The notes under the pieces were generated by a model. That model made no database searches and was not told the DNA's origin. It saw only the letters and a program-made list of their open reading frames with translations. A stretch of 34,993 nucleotides of DNA from Burkholderiales bacterium (GTDB lineage: Bacteria; Pseudomonadota; Gammaproteobacteria; Burkholderiales; Burkholderiaceae_C), in contig JAGWVB010000013.1 in the NCBI GenBank assembly GCA_018971105.1, positions 1 to 34,993 on the forward strand. The letters run 5' to 3'. Below, one piece after another: positions 1 through 7,770 of this stretch; the first letter of the stretch is position 1, and each line of letters begins with the position of its first letter. The position numbers were made by a program, and so were the translations under genes.

Positions 1-393
1 TCGCTGGCCGTCAAGGATGCCCAGGAACTGCTCGCGCTGCAAGCCGGCCTGCTGCAACCGGCCGCCGAGAAGGCCGCCGCCTACAGCCGTCATCTGTACG
101 ACATCATCGCCGGCACCAACGCCGAAGTGTCGAAGGCCGCCGAGGCGACCCTGGCCGAAGGCCAGCAGAAGGTCCTGGCGCTGGTCGACAACGCCGTCAA
201 GAACGCGCCCGCCGGCACCGAAAGCGCCGCCGCGCTCGTCAAGTCGGCCGTCGCCGCCGCCAACAACGCCTACGAAAGCGTGCACAAGGCCGCCAAGCAG
301 GCCACCGAAGTCGCCGAAGCCAACTTCACCGCCATGACCAACACCGCGGTCAAGGCGACGCAGTCGGCCGCCAAGAGCAAGAAGGCCGCCTGA
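1..393 (+). CDS. Phasin family protein (5' partial)
   Basis: The frame is open from the first base of the window and ends at 393, so the N-terminus lies outside; about 130 residues are visible. Phasins coat polyhydroxyalkanoate granules in the cytoplasm and control their size. The visible part has the usual composition of the family: long amphipathic helices rich in Ala, Lys and Glu, few aromatic residues, and a Lys/Ala tail ending KSKKAA. The stretch QELLALQAGLLQPAAEKAAA is typical of the Burkholderiales phasin family. The listed ORF starting at 127 is only an internal Met of the same frame. A strong terminator follows. The assignment is by family resemblance and length. Confidence 0.85.
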   Translation, partial: SLAVKDAQELLALQAGLLQPAAEKAAAYSRHLYDIIAGTNAEVSKAAEATLAEGQQKVLALVDNAVKNAPAGTESAAALVKSAVAAANNAYESVHKAAKQATEVAEANFTAMTNTAVKATQSAAKSKKAA

Positions 394-508
394 GAGTTCC
401 AGGCCGTCTGATTGACAAGCTAGGGGTTAGTCGGGGGGAACTCTTCCGAAACCCGAGCGTCTACAAGCTGCCAGGGACATTGCCCTGGGTCTTGTGTGGA
501 ACGTTCAA

Positions 509-540
509 GGGCCTGGTCGAAAGATCAGGCCCCTTTTTTT
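509..540 (+). terminator. Rho-independent terminator after the phasin gene
   Basis: The arms GGGCCTG and CAGGCCC (509-515 and 526-532) enclose a 10-base loop, and a run of seven T follows at 534-540. This is a textbook intrinsic terminator reading rightward. A second hairpin without T-tract, CCAGGG/CCCTGG, lies just upstream at 471-488. The rest of 394-576 holds nothing else recognisable. Confidence 0.85.
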
Positions 541-576
541 GTCCCGACGGCCCCGTCGCAGCGCCAGCGGCGCCGG

Positions 577-1563
577 TCAGCGCGTGGCCGCAGCGATGCG
601 CTGGCGGATCTGCGGCAACTGGCGCAGCGTCACCTCGCGCCCGGCCTCGATCGCCCTCAGCCGCGCCGCGAAGTCGGCGCTCGAGATGCCCGCCAGCGCC
701 GGGCGCAGCACCACATCGGCGCCGCGCAGTTCATAGCGGTTGATGCTCCGGCTCATGATGGCGAAGGTCTGCAGCAGCAGCTTGAACATGTCGCCGGTGG
801 CGTTGGCGTCGGGCGGCGACGAGATGTCGACCGCGATCACGAGCTCGGCGCCCATCTGGCGCGCATAGCGCACCGGCACCGGCGCGACCAGTCCGCCGTC
901 GACATATTCGCGATTGCCGATGCGCACCGGCTCGAACACCGCCGGCACGGCGCTGCTGGCGCGCACCGCGCTGCCGGTGTCGCCGCGCTGGAACAGGATG
1001 GGCGCGCCGCTGGCGAGGTCGGTGGCGACGATGCCCAGCGGCAGCTTCATCTGCTCGATCAGGCGCCCGCCGGTCTCCTCGCGCACGAAGCGCGCCAGCG
1101 CCTCGCCCTTGATCAGTCCGCGGCCGGGGAACGACCAGTCGGTGATCGCGCCCTCGTCCATCGTGCGTGCCAGCGTGCCCAGATCCTGGCCGTTCTTGCC
1201 CGAAGCCCAGAGCGCCGCCACGAGGCTGCCGGCCGAGGTACCGGCGACGAGCGCGGGCTGGATGCCCGCTTCCTCGAGCACCTGGATGACGCCGATATGC
1301 GCGAAGCCGCGCGCCGCGCCCCCGCCCAGCGCGATGCCGATGCGAGGCGGGCGCGGCGGCGGACGCGGTGGCGGGGGCGGTGGCGGGGGCGGTTCCGGCA
1401 CCGGCGGCGCAGGGGCTACCGGTGCAGTCTGGCAGGCGGCAAGCACCAGACCCAGCCCGCAGGCGAGTCCGGCCGACGACATCGCACGCAGGGCGCGCCG
1501 CCGGTCGGCGGCTGGTGGATCGGGATGCACGCGATGATTGTAGAGAGCCAGGTCTTTAGTCAT
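577..1563 (-). CDS. Patatin-like phospholipase family lipoprotein
   Basis: This 328-residue protein belongs to the patatin/RssA family of serine acyl hydrolases. The oxyanion-hole motif GGGAARG lies at about 80-86, the nucleophile elbow GTSAGS at 108-113 (Ser110) and the catalytic Asp in VDGG at about 222, so the Ser-Asp dyad is complete. The N-terminus carries an arginine-rich stretch, a hydrophobic segment and the lipobox LAAC (Cys44), predicting a lipoprotein. RRRAL before the hydrophobic stretch is weakly Tat-like. A very proline-rich linker (about 55-73) joins the anchor to the hydrolase domain. The start at 1563 has no clear ribosome binding site; an internal Met at residue 29 could also start the protein. 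It converges on the phasin gene and is divergent from the cys cluster. The substrate is unknown. Confidence 0.85.
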   Translation of the reverse strand: MTKDLALYNHRVHPDPPAADRRRALRAMSSAGLACGLGLVLAACQTAPVAPAPPVPEPPPPPPPPPRPPPRPPRIGIALGGGAARGFAHIGVIQVLEEAGIQPALVAGTSAGSLVAALWASGKNGQDLGTLARTMDEGAITDWSFPGRGLIKGEALARFVREETGGRLIEQMKLPLGIVATDLASGAPILFQRGDTGSAVRASSAVPAVFEPVRIGNREYVDGGLVAPVPVRYARQMGAELVIAVDISSPPDANATGDMFKLLLQTFAIMSRSINRYELRGADVVLRPALAGISSADFAARLRAIEAGREVTLRQLPQIRQRIAAATR

Positions 1564-1678
1564 TCTGAATATAAGTAAGTCACTTCTTTTTAGTTCCGGA
1601 AATTTAGGGCTTTCCCTAGAGTCCGGTCCTCAGCCGAGCAGGTCCGTTCCGCGTCCTGCCGCCAGCGAGGAATAGCCC

Positions 1679-1807
1679 ATGGACCCGTACACCGAAGCCG
1701 ATCGCCGATGGGCGCACCCGCGCGCAGCGCCGTCGGGCGGCCAGCCGCTGCGCCATGCCGCGGGCGCCGATGCTGCCGGCGGACGCTCGACCGCGGCCGT
1801 GGCCTGA
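1679..1807 (+). pseudogene. 42-codon ORF, possible internal-deletion remnant of cysI (sulfite reductase)
   Basis: An ATG at 1679 follows a plausible ribosome binding site (GAGGAA) and opens a 42-codon frame ending at 1807, just before the ribosome binding site of the DUF934 gene. It begins MDPYTEADRRW...RAA. From memory, betaproteobacterial CysI-type nitrite/sulfite reductases begin in a similar way (M-x-x-Y-T-x-x-D-R, then R-A-A and Q), and a cysI gene is the usual first gene of the DUF934-cysH-cysD-cysN operon. I infer that the body of cysI has been deleted and its start kept. A genuine short leader peptide is the alternative. The remainder of 1564-1821 is the divergent promoter region, with an AT-richer stretch at about 1565-1605 and a small inverted repeat TAGGG/CCCTA at 1605-1618. 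Confidence 0.35.
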
Positions 1808-1821
1808 GCCGGAGGCCGACG

Positions 1822-2196
1822 ATGGAATTCATAGACCCCCAGGCCGCACAGCCCGCCGACGCCCTGCTGCTGGACAACGACGCCGACGTGCTGGCGCGCG
1901 CCGCCGAGATCCACCGCCACCCGGCGGTCGTGCTGCAGTTCCCGAAATCGACCGACGGCCGCGCCTACTCGCAGGCCGTGCTGCTGCGTGGGCGGTTGCA
2001 CTATCGCGGCGAGATTCGCGCCATCGGCGAGGTCCTGGCCGACATGCTGCCGCTGCTGCGGCGCTGCGGCTTCGATGCCGTGCGGCTGCGCGCCGACCAG
2101 AAGGTCGAGAGCGCGCAGCGCGCGCTGGGCTATTTCGACGACCACCACACGAGCGTGTCGCCCGAGCGCACGGGCGAGCCAGGAGCCTGCGCATGA
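1822..2196 (+). CDS. DUF934 domain protein (sulfate-assimilation accessory)
   Basis: The protein has 124 residues. The ATG at 1822 is preceded by GGAGG at 1811-1815 with a 6-base gap, which decides the start over the upstream in-frame Met at 1708. The family (DUF934, COG3749) is an uncharacterised small protein almost always encoded between sulfite reductase and APS reductase genes in proteobacteria. The conserved core is visible as FPKSTDGRAYSQA, then LRGRLHYRGEIRAIGEV and the FDAVRLR segment. Its stop overlaps the cysH start (ATGA), so the two genes are translationally coupled. The biochemical role is unknown; an accessory role in sulfite reduction is inferred from context only. Confidence 0.85.
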   Translation: MEFIDPQAAQPADALLLDNDADVLARAAEIHRHPAVVLQFPKSTDGRAYSQAVLLRGRLHYRGEIRAIGEVLADMLPLLRRCGFDAVRLRADQKVESAQRALGYFDDHHTSVSPERTGEPGACA

Positions 2197-2933
2197 ACCC
2201 GGCGATCGAACGCAACGCCCGCCCGACCCCGGGCTACGACGACCGCGCCGCACAGGCGCTGACGCTGCTGCGCCGCGCCGCGGCCGCGCATCCGGGGACG
2301 GTCGTCTTCACGACCAGCCTGGGCGCCGAGGACATGGTGATCACCGACCTGATCGCGCGCCACCGGCTGCCGATCGCGCTGGCGACGCTCGAGACCGGCG
2401 CGCTGCCGGCGCAGACGCTGGACTTGATCCCGCGCGTCGAAGCGCATTACGGGTTGAGGCTCGAAATCTGGCGCCCGCAGCCCGAGCAGGTGATCCATTT
2501 CGTCGCCCGCCACGGCGAACTCGCGATGCGCGCGAGCGTCGACCTGCGCAAGGCCTGCTGCGCGCTGCGCAAGCTCGAACCGCTGGCGCGTGCGCTGCAG
2601 GGCCGCACGGCCTGGATCGCCGGCCTGCGCCGCGAGCAGTCGGGCGCCCGGGCCGAGGTACCGGCCGAGAGCCTCGATGAGAACGGGCGCGCCAAATACA
2701 GCCCGCTCGTCGACTGGAGCTGGAAGGACGTCTGGCATTACATCGACGTGCACGGCGTCCCGTACAACGAACTGCACGATCACTTCTATCCCAGCATAGG
2801 CTGCGAACCCTGCACCCGCGCCGTCGCGCTGGGCGAGGACTTCCGCGCCGGCAGATGGTGGTGGGAAGCGGAAGACGCCAAGGAATGCGGTCTTCACGTG
2901 AGCAAGCACATAGCCCAGGAAATTCCCGCATGA
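2193..2933 (+). CDS. cysH: Assimilatory adenylyl-sulfate (APS) reductase CysH
   Basis: This 246-residue cytoplasmic enzyme reduces adenylyl sulfate to sulfite with thioredoxin as electron donor. The PP-loop-like SLGAEDMV lies at about 42-49 and the LETGALPAQT segment at about 66-75. The paired cysteines KACCALRK (122-123) and the CEPC motif (204-207) are the ligands of a [4Fe-4S] cluster. This shows the APS-using branch of the family, not the cluster-free PAPS reductase of E. coli. The catalytic cysteine is in KECGLH near the C-terminus (Cys232). No cysC (APS kinase) is seen nearby, which fits direct APS reduction. The gene overlaps DUF934 and cysD by ATGA on both sides. The longer ORF starting at 1755 is an artefact extending through DUF934 in another frame. 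Confidence 0.95.
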   Translation: MNPAIERNARPTPGYDDRAAQALTLLRRAAAAHPGTVVFTTSLGAEDMVITDLIARHRLPIALATLETGALPAQTLDLIPRVEAHYGLRLEIWRPQPEQVIHFVARHGELAMRASVDLRKACCALRKLEPLARALQGRTAWIAGLRREQSGARAEVPAESLDENGRAKYSPLVDWSWKDVWHYIDVHGVPYNELHDHFYPSIGCEPCTRAVALGEDFRAGRWWWEAEDAKECGLHVSKHIAQEIPA

Positions 2934-3889
2934 ACGCGCCCACCTCGATCGAACACCTGCTCCCCGGACTCGACCACCAGCACCTCGACGCGCTCGAGGA
3001 AGAGGCCATCTTCATCCTGCGCGAGGTCGCCGCGAGCTTCGAGCGCCCGGCGCTGCTGTTCTCGGGCGGCAAGGATTCCTGCGTCGTGCTGCGGCTGGCC
3101 GAGAAGGCCTTCAAGCACCGCATCGCCGGCAATCATTTCGACGGCCGGATGCCGTTCCCGCTGCTGCATGTCGACACGGGGCACAACTTCCCCGAGGTGA
3201 TCGAGTTCCGCGACCGTCGCGTCGCCGAGATGGGCGAGCGCCTCGTCGTCGGCAGCGTCGAGGACAGCATGCGCCGCGGCACCGTGCGGCTGGCACATGA
3301 ACTGGAGTCGCGCAACGGCCACCAGACGGTCGCGCTGCTCGAGGCGATCGAGGCGCACCGCTACGACTGCCTCATCGGCGGCGCCCGCCGCGACGAGGAA
3401 AAGGCGCGCGCCAAGGAGCGCATCTTCAGCCACCGCGACAGCTTCGGCCAATGGCAGCCGAAGGAGCAGCGGCCCGAGCTGTGGACGCTGTTCAACACGC
3501 GCATCAAGCCGGGCGAGCATTTCCGCAGCTTCCCGATCAGCAACTGGACCGAGCTCGACGTCTGGCTCTACATTGCGCGCGAGAACATCCCGCTGCCCGG
3601 CCTGTACTACCGCCACGAACGCGAGGTCGTGCGCCGCAAGGGCCTGCTCGTGCCGGTGACGCCGGTGACGCCCCCGCAGGCGGGCGAGACGGTCGAGACG
3701 CTGCCGGTGCGCTTCCGCACCGTCGGCGACATGACCTGCACCTGCCCGGTCGAGAGCGAGGCGGCGAATGCGGTCGAGATCGTCGCCGAGACGCTCAGCG
3801 TCACCGTCAGCGAGCGCGGCGCCACGCGCATGGACGATCGCAGCTCGGACGCCTCGATGGAGCGCCGCAAGAAGGAAGGGTATTTCTGA
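2930..3889 (+). CDS. cysD: Sulfate adenylyltransferase subunit 2 (CysD)
   Basis: This 319-residue protein is the catalytic small subunit of ATP sulfurylase, forming APS and pyrophosphate from sulfate and ATP with the GTPase CysN. The ATP pyrophosphatase P-loop LFSGGKDS ends at about residue 50. The substrate-binding HVDTGHNFPEV segment and the C-terminal ERRKKEGYF are typical of CysD at full length. The start at 2930 overlaps the cysH stop (ATGA); the upstream ORF start at 2855 lies inside cysH and is rejected. The stop overlaps the cysN start by one base. Confidence 0.96.
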   Translation: MNAPTSIEHLLPGLDHQHLDALEEEAIFILREVAASFERPALLFSGGKDSCVVLRLAEKAFKHRIAGNHFDGRMPFPLLHVDTGHNFPEVIEFRDRRVAEMGERLVVGSVEDSMRRGTVRLAHELESRNGHQTVALLEAIEAHRYDCLIGGARRDEEKARAKERIFSHRDSFGQWQPKEQRPELWTLFNTRIKPGEHFRSFPISNWTELDVWLYIARENIPLPGLYYRHEREVVRRKGLLVPVTPVTPPQAGETVETLPVRFRTVGDMTCTCPVESEAANAVEIVAETLSVTVSERGATRMDDRSSDASMERRKKEGYF

Positions 3890-5187
3890 TGACCGCCACC
3901 GCCAGCCGCCGCGCGCTGCGCTTCCTCACCGCGGGCAGCGTCGACGACGGCAAGAGCACGCTGATCGGCCGCCTGCTGTTCGACAGCCGCGCCATCCTCG
4001 CCGACCAGCTCGACCACCTGCACGCCAAGGCAGCGGGCCGGTCGCACCCCGAGGGCGGGCCGAAGTTCGACCTGAGCCTGCTCACCGACGGCCTCGAGGC
4101 CGAGCGCGAACAGGGCATCACGATCGATGTCGCCTACCGCTATTTCGCGACGCCGCAGCGCAAGTTCATCATCGCCGACGCGCCCGGCCATGAGCAGTAC
4201 ACGCGCAACATGGTCACCGCGGCGGCGGGCAGCGACGCCGCCGTCGTGCTCGTCGACATCACCAAGCTCGATCTTGCGCAGCAGCCGCTGCAGCTGCTGG
4301 CGCAGACGCGCCGCCACACCTTGCTGGCGCAGCTGCTGCGCGTGCCGAGCATCGTCTTCGCCGTCAACAAGCTCGACACCGTCGCCGATCCCGCACCCGC
4401 CTACGCCGCCGTGTCGGCGGCGCTGACGCGCTTCGCCGCCGAGGCCGGCATCGCGGTGGCCGGCATCGTCCCGGTGTCGGCGCTGCGCGGCGACAACGTC
4501 ACCGCGCCGCTGGCGGCCGACTGGTACGCCGGCCCGTCGCTGCTGCAACTGCTCGAAGGCCTGCCGACGACGCAGGAGCATGACTGCGGCGGCTTCAGCC
4601 TGCCGGTGCAGTACGTGGCGCGCGCAGGCGGCGGCACCGGCGAGCAGCCGCGCGTGTGCTGGGGCCGCATCGCCCTGGGCGGCGTGCAGGTCGGCGACGA
4701 GGTCCAGGTCTTCCCGAGCGGCGAGCGCGCCCGCGTCGCCGCGCTCCGGCGCGCCGGCGCCGTCGTCGAGCACGCCCAGGCCGGGCAGTCGGCCGGCGTC
4801 GTCCTCGACCGCCAGCTCGACGTCTCGCGCGGCGACTGGCTCGCCACGCCGGGCGCGCTGACGGCGGCGCCGCGCTTCACGGCGACGCTGGCCTGGCTCG
4901 ACACCGAGGCCGCGACCCCGGGCCGCAAATACCTGCTGCGCCACGGCAACCGCTGGGTGCAGGCACGGCTGACCGAGATCCGCCACCGCCTCGACATCCA
5001 CAGCCTGCAGCCGCAGGACGCGCAGACGCTGGCCGTCAACGACATCGGCGAAGTCGCGTTCGAGCTGCAGCAGCCGCTGCCGCTGGCGCCCTACGCGCAG
5101 AACCGCATCGGCGGCGCGCTCATCGTCGTCGACCCCGCGAGCCACCGCACGAGCGGCGCGCTGCTGGTGCGCGCCGCGCTGGCGTGA
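3889..5187 (+). CDS. cysN: Sulfate adenylyltransferase subunit 1, GTPase (CysN)
   Basis: This 432-residue GTPase subunit of ATP sulfurylase couples GTP hydrolysis to APS synthesis by CysD. The G1 motif GSVDDGKST lies at 16-24, G3 is DAPGHEQY, and G4 is NKLD. EF-Tu-like beta-barrel domains follow. It ends near residue 432, so it is not fused to an APS kinase (CysC) domain, in agreement with the APS-type CysH upstream. The start overlaps the cysD stop (TGATG) and the stop overlaps the cobA start (GTGA). The long minus-strand ORF over the same region is a GC-rich shadow. Confidence 0.96.
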   Translation: MTATASRRALRFLTAGSVDDGKSTLIGRLLFDSRAILADQLDHLHAKAAGRSHPEGGPKFDLSLLTDGLEAEREQGITIDVAYRYFATPQRKFIIADAPGHEQYTRNMVTAAAGSDAAVVLVDITKLDLAQQPLQLLAQTRRHTLLAQLLRVPSIVFAVNKLDTVADPAPAYAAVSAALTRFAAEAGIAVAGIVPVSALRGDNVTAPLAADWYAGPSLLQLLEGLPTTQEHDCGGFSLPVQYVARAGGGTGEQPRVCWGRIALGGVQVGDEVQVFPSGERARVAALRRAGAVVEHAQAGQSAGVVLDRQLDVSRGDWLATPGALTAAPRFTATLAWLDTEAATPGRKYLLRHGNRWVQARLTEIRHRLDIHSLQPQDAQTLAVNDIGEVAFELQQPLPLAPYAQNRIGGALIVVDPASHRTSGALLVRAALA

Positions 5188-6059
5188 CAGCCGGCCGCGT
5201 CGTCTTCATCGGCGCCGGCCCCGGTGCCGCCGACCTCATCACGCTGCGCGGCGCCGCCTGGCTGGCGCGCGCCGAGGTCGTGCTGCACGATGCGCTGACC
5301 GACCCGGCGCTGCGCGAGCTCGCGCCGCAGGCGCGCTGGGTCGATGTCGGCAAGCGCGGCTACGCCCACGCCACGGGCCAGGCGAAGATCGACGCGATGC
5401 TGATCGCCGAGGCCGGCCGCCACGCCATCGTCGTGCGCCTGAAGGGCGGCGACCCGAGCGTCTTCGGCCGCCTCGAGGAGGAATTGCAGGCGCTGGCCGC
5501 CGCCGGCATCGCCTGCGAAGTCGTCCCCGGCATCACCGCGGCGCTGGCCGCGGCGGCCGATGCGCGCCGGCCGCTGACGCGCCGCGGCAGCGGCCGCACG
5601 CTGAGCCTGGCGACGGCGATGACGCGCGCCGGCCCGCACGAGCTGCAGCGCCAGGCCGACACCGAGGTCTTCTACATGGCCGGGCTGCGCCTGGCCGCGC
5701 TGGCGCAGGAACTGCTGCACGCGGGCTGGAGCGCCGACACGCCGGCCAGCGTCGTCTCGCGCGCCGGCTGGCCCGACAGCCTGGAGAGCGCGCACCGCCT
5801 GGCCGATCTGGGCGCCGCGGCGACGCTGCATGCCGGGCGCCCGACCATCGTCGTCGTCGGCGCCGGCGCCGCGCCCGCCTGCACCCCCGCCCCGGGGTCC
5901 GCCCTTCCGCCCGCCGCTGCGTCAGCCCTTCCGTCCGCGCTACCGTCAGCCCTTCCGTCAGCCCTACCGTCAGCCCTTCAGCCAACCCTTCCACCCGCCC
6001 TCGCGCCGGCAGCGCGCCTTGACGCCGAGCAAAACGGAAACACCCCCGCCTCAACGTAA
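5184..6059 (+). CDS. cobA: Uroporphyrinogen-III C-methyltransferase (CobA/SUMT)
   Basis: The protein has 291 residues. It methylates uroporphyrinogen III at C-2 and C-7 to precorrin-2, the first step toward siroheme, the cofactor of sulfite reductase. The GAGPGAADLITLRG glycine loop is at the N-terminus. The family motifs RLKGGDPSVFGR, EVVPGITAALAAAAD and the TLSLATAM segment follow. The GTG start at 5184 overlaps the cysN stop. Compared with usual stand-alone SUMT (about 250-260 residues), the protein has a C-terminal extension of roughly 35-40 residues made of SALP repeats followed by a polar tail. The extension looks disordered. Its place in the cys operon says it serves siroheme synthesis. 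Confidence 0.93.
   Translation: MTAGRVVFIGAGPGAADLITLRGAAWLARAEVVLHDALTDPALRELAPQARWVDVGKRGYAHATGQAKIDAMLIAEAGRHAIVVRLKGGDPSVFGRLEEELQALAAAGIACEVVPGITAALAAAADARRPLTRRGSGRTLSLATAMTRAGPHELQRQADTEVFYMAGLRLAALAQELLHAGWSADTPASVVSRAGWPDSLESAHRLADLGAAATLHAGRPTIVVVGAGAAPACTPAPGSALPPAAASALPSALPSALPSALPSALQPTLPPALAPAARLDAEQNGNTPAST
5921..5992 (+). repeat. 12-bp tandem repeat in the 3' end of cobA
   Basis: Six imperfect 12-bp units related to GTCAGCCCTTCC lie head to tail. Because 12 is a multiple of three, the repeat stays in frame and encodes SALP-SALP-SALP-SALP-SALQ-PTLP in the CobA C-terminal extension. Replication slippage would change tail length without breaking the frame. Confidence 0.9.
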
Positions 6060-6127
6060 AATAAGGGGTTACGCGCAGTGCGTCCGTCCCGCCGCCTGCC
6101 GACCCTCATTCCACCTGCGTCCATTTC

Positions 6128-6451
6128 ATGACCCACGTCGTCCTCGAATCGTGCATCCGCTGCAAGTACACCGACTGCGTCGATGTCTGCCCCGTCGACT
6201 GCTTCCGCGAGGGGCCGAACATGCTTGTCATCGACCCCGATGAATGCATCGACTGCGCGGTCTGCATCCCCGAATGCCCGGTCAACGCGATCCTGCCGGA
6301 AGAGGACGTGCCGAGTGACCAGCTCGCCTTCGTCAAGCTCAATGCCGAACTCGCGCCGGGCTGGCCCAGCATCACCAAGCGCAAGCCCGCCCTGCCCGAC
6401 GCCGAGGAGTGGAAGGACCGCAAGAACAAGCTCGACCAGCTCAAACGCTGA
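6128..6451 (+). CDS. fdxA: 7Fe ferredoxin FdxA
   Basis: This 107-residue cytoplasmic electron carrier holds one [3Fe-4S] and one [4Fe-4S] cluster. The first motif has Cys9, Cys12, Cys17 and Cys21-Pro. The second, [12 protein letters not shown] (40-51), gives the four ligands of the [4Fe-4S] cluster. Length and C-terminal KNKLDQLKR tail fit the Azotobacter FdI-like FdxA family. The reductase gene starts 18 bases after the stop, suggesting a functional pair. Confidence 0.95.
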   Translation: MTHVVLESCIRCKYTDCVDVCPVDCFREGPNMLVIDPDECIDCAVCIPECPVNAILPEEDVPSDQLAFVKLNAELAPGWPSITKRKPALPDAEEWKDRKNKLDQLKR

Positions 6452-6468
6452 TCGGACCCGGGCTCAAG

Positions 6469-7569
6469 ATGCAACGCGAACTCGCCCCCACCATCGCCGC
6501 CACCGACCGCCAGCATGGCGGTCCGATCGAGACCGATGCCGTCATCGTCGGCGCCGGTCCGGTGGGGCTGTTCCAGGTCTTCGAACTCGGGCTGCTCGAG
6601 ATCAAGGCCCACATCATCGACAGCCTGGAGCACCCGGGCGGCCAATGCATCGAGCTCTATCCCGACAAGCCGATCTATGACATCCCGGCGGTGCCGTTGT
6701 GCACGGGCCAGGAGCTCACGGCCAACCTGCTCAAGCAGATCGAGCCGTTCGGCGCCACCTTCCATCTCGGCCAGGAGGTGCAGGTCGTGCGCAAGCAGGA
6801 CGATGGGCGCTTCTTCGTCCAGACCTCCAAGGGTACGCAGTTCCTCGCCCGGACGGTGTTCATCGCCGGCGGCGTCGGCTCGTTCCAGGCACGCACGCTC
6901 AAGGTCGACGGGCTCGATCAGTTCCTCGGCACGCAGCTGCATTACCACGTGCGCGATCCGTCGCAGTTCGCGGGCAAGAACCTCGTCATCGTCGGCGGCG
7001 GCGATTCGGCGCTCGACTGGGCCTTGAACTTCGCGCAGGAAGGGCCGCACAAGGCCGAGAGCGTGATCCTCGTGCATCGCCGCGACGGCTTCCGCGCCGC
7101 GCCGGCCAGCGTGGCGAAGATGCGCGCGCTGTGCGAGGCCTACGAGATGCAGTTCGTCGTCGGCCAGGTCACCGGCTTCGAGGAGGACGCCGGGCGCCTG
7201 GCCAAGCTCAAGCTCACCGGCAGCGACGGCGTCACGCGGCTGCTGCCGCTGGACATGCTGCTCGTGTTCTTCGGCCTGAGCCCTAAGCTGGGCCCGATCG
7301 CCGAATGGGGCCTCGGGCTCGACCGCAAGCAGATCACCGTCGACACCGAGAAATTCGAGACCACCGTGCCGGGCATCTTCGCCGTCGGCGACGTGAACAT
7401 CTACCCGGGCAAGAAGAAGCTCATCCTCTCGGGCTTCCACGAGGCCGCGCTGGCCGCCTTCGGCGCCGCACCCTATGTCTTCCCGGACAAGCGCGTGCTG
7501 CTGCAGTACACGACGACGAGCCCGAAGCTGCACAAGGTGCTGGGCGTCGAATCGCCGGTTTTCGATTGA
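6469..7569 (+). CDS. Ferredoxin-NADP+ reductase, thioredoxin-reductase-like type
   Basis: This 366-residue FAD flavoprotein belongs to the thioredoxin-reductase-like ferredoxin-NADP reductases (type 2, as in Bacillus YumC), which pass electrons between NADPH and ferredoxin. The FAD Rossmann motif [10 protein letters not shown] lies near residues 24-33, followed by [19 protein letters not shown]. The NADP Rossmann motif [12 protein letters not shown] and the C-terminal FAD motif [15 protein letters not shown] follow. It lacks the CxxC redox pair of thioredoxin reductase, as expected for this type. The ATG at 6469 is chosen because upstream in-frame sequence lies inside fdxA. FdxA directly upstream is the likely partner. 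Confidence 0.92.
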   Translation: MQRELAPTIAATDRQHGGPIETDAVIVGAGPVGLFQVFELGLLEIKAHIIDSLEHPGGQCIELYPDKPIYDIPAVPLCTGQELTANLLKQIEPFGATFHLGQEVQVVRKQDDGRFFVQTSKGTQFLARTVFIAGGVGSFQARTLKVDGLDQFLGTQLHYHVRDPSQFAGKNLVIVGGGDSALDWALNFAQEGPHKAESVILVHRRDGFRAAPASVAKMRALCEAYEMQFVVGQVTGFEEDAGRLAKLKLTGSDGVTRLLPLDMLLVFFGLSPKLGPIAEWGLGLDRKQITVDTEKFETTVPGIFAVGDVNIYPGKKKLILSGFHEAALAAFGAAPYVFPDKRVLLQYTTTSPKLHKVLGVESPVFD

Positions 7570-7618
7570 GCGACACCGTTCGGTCATAATTCGCCCGTTC
7601 CGGTTCCCGACCGGGACA

Positions 7619-7706
7619 CACGCTAGGGGTGTTGGCGCCGCGCAAGCGACGCCGACTGAGAAAGTCCCTTTGAACCTGATTGAGGTAATCCTCGCGCAGG
7701 GAAGCA
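7619..7706 (+). promoter_or_regulatory. TPP (thiamin pyrophosphate) riboswitch
   Basis: The THI-box elements occur in order. A P1 strand CGCT and AGGGGTG come first, then a P3 stem TTGGCG...CGCCGA. The conserved ACTGAGA follows, then the junction CCCTTTGAACCTGAT. The pyrophosphate-sensor helices are GAGGTAATCCTC, and the element ends with GCGCAGGGAAGC, whose AGC pairs back with GCT. All invariant blocks known from E. coli thiM/thiC riboswitches can be aligned by eye. A 6-bp hairpin (CGGCAC/GTGCCG, 7729-7742) lies between aptamer and start codon but has no T-tract. This favours control of translation initiation over termination. A possible -10 (CATAAT, 7585-7590) lies upstream. The regulated gene is the TonB receptor at 7771. 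Confidence 0.95.
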
Positions 7707-7770
7707 TGCACCGCAGCCGAGCGATACGCGGCACGGGTGCCGGCCGACCTGCCATCGACCGAGAAAGACG

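Noticed and set aside
3607-5145. 512-residue minus-strand ORF opposite cysN
   Set aside because: The plus strand encodes an unmistakable CysN with all GTPase motifs; the antisense product has no family features.
5921-5992. CRISPR-like repeat array
   Set aside because: Units are 12 bp, contiguous without spacers, and in frame within cobA; it is a coding tandem repeat.
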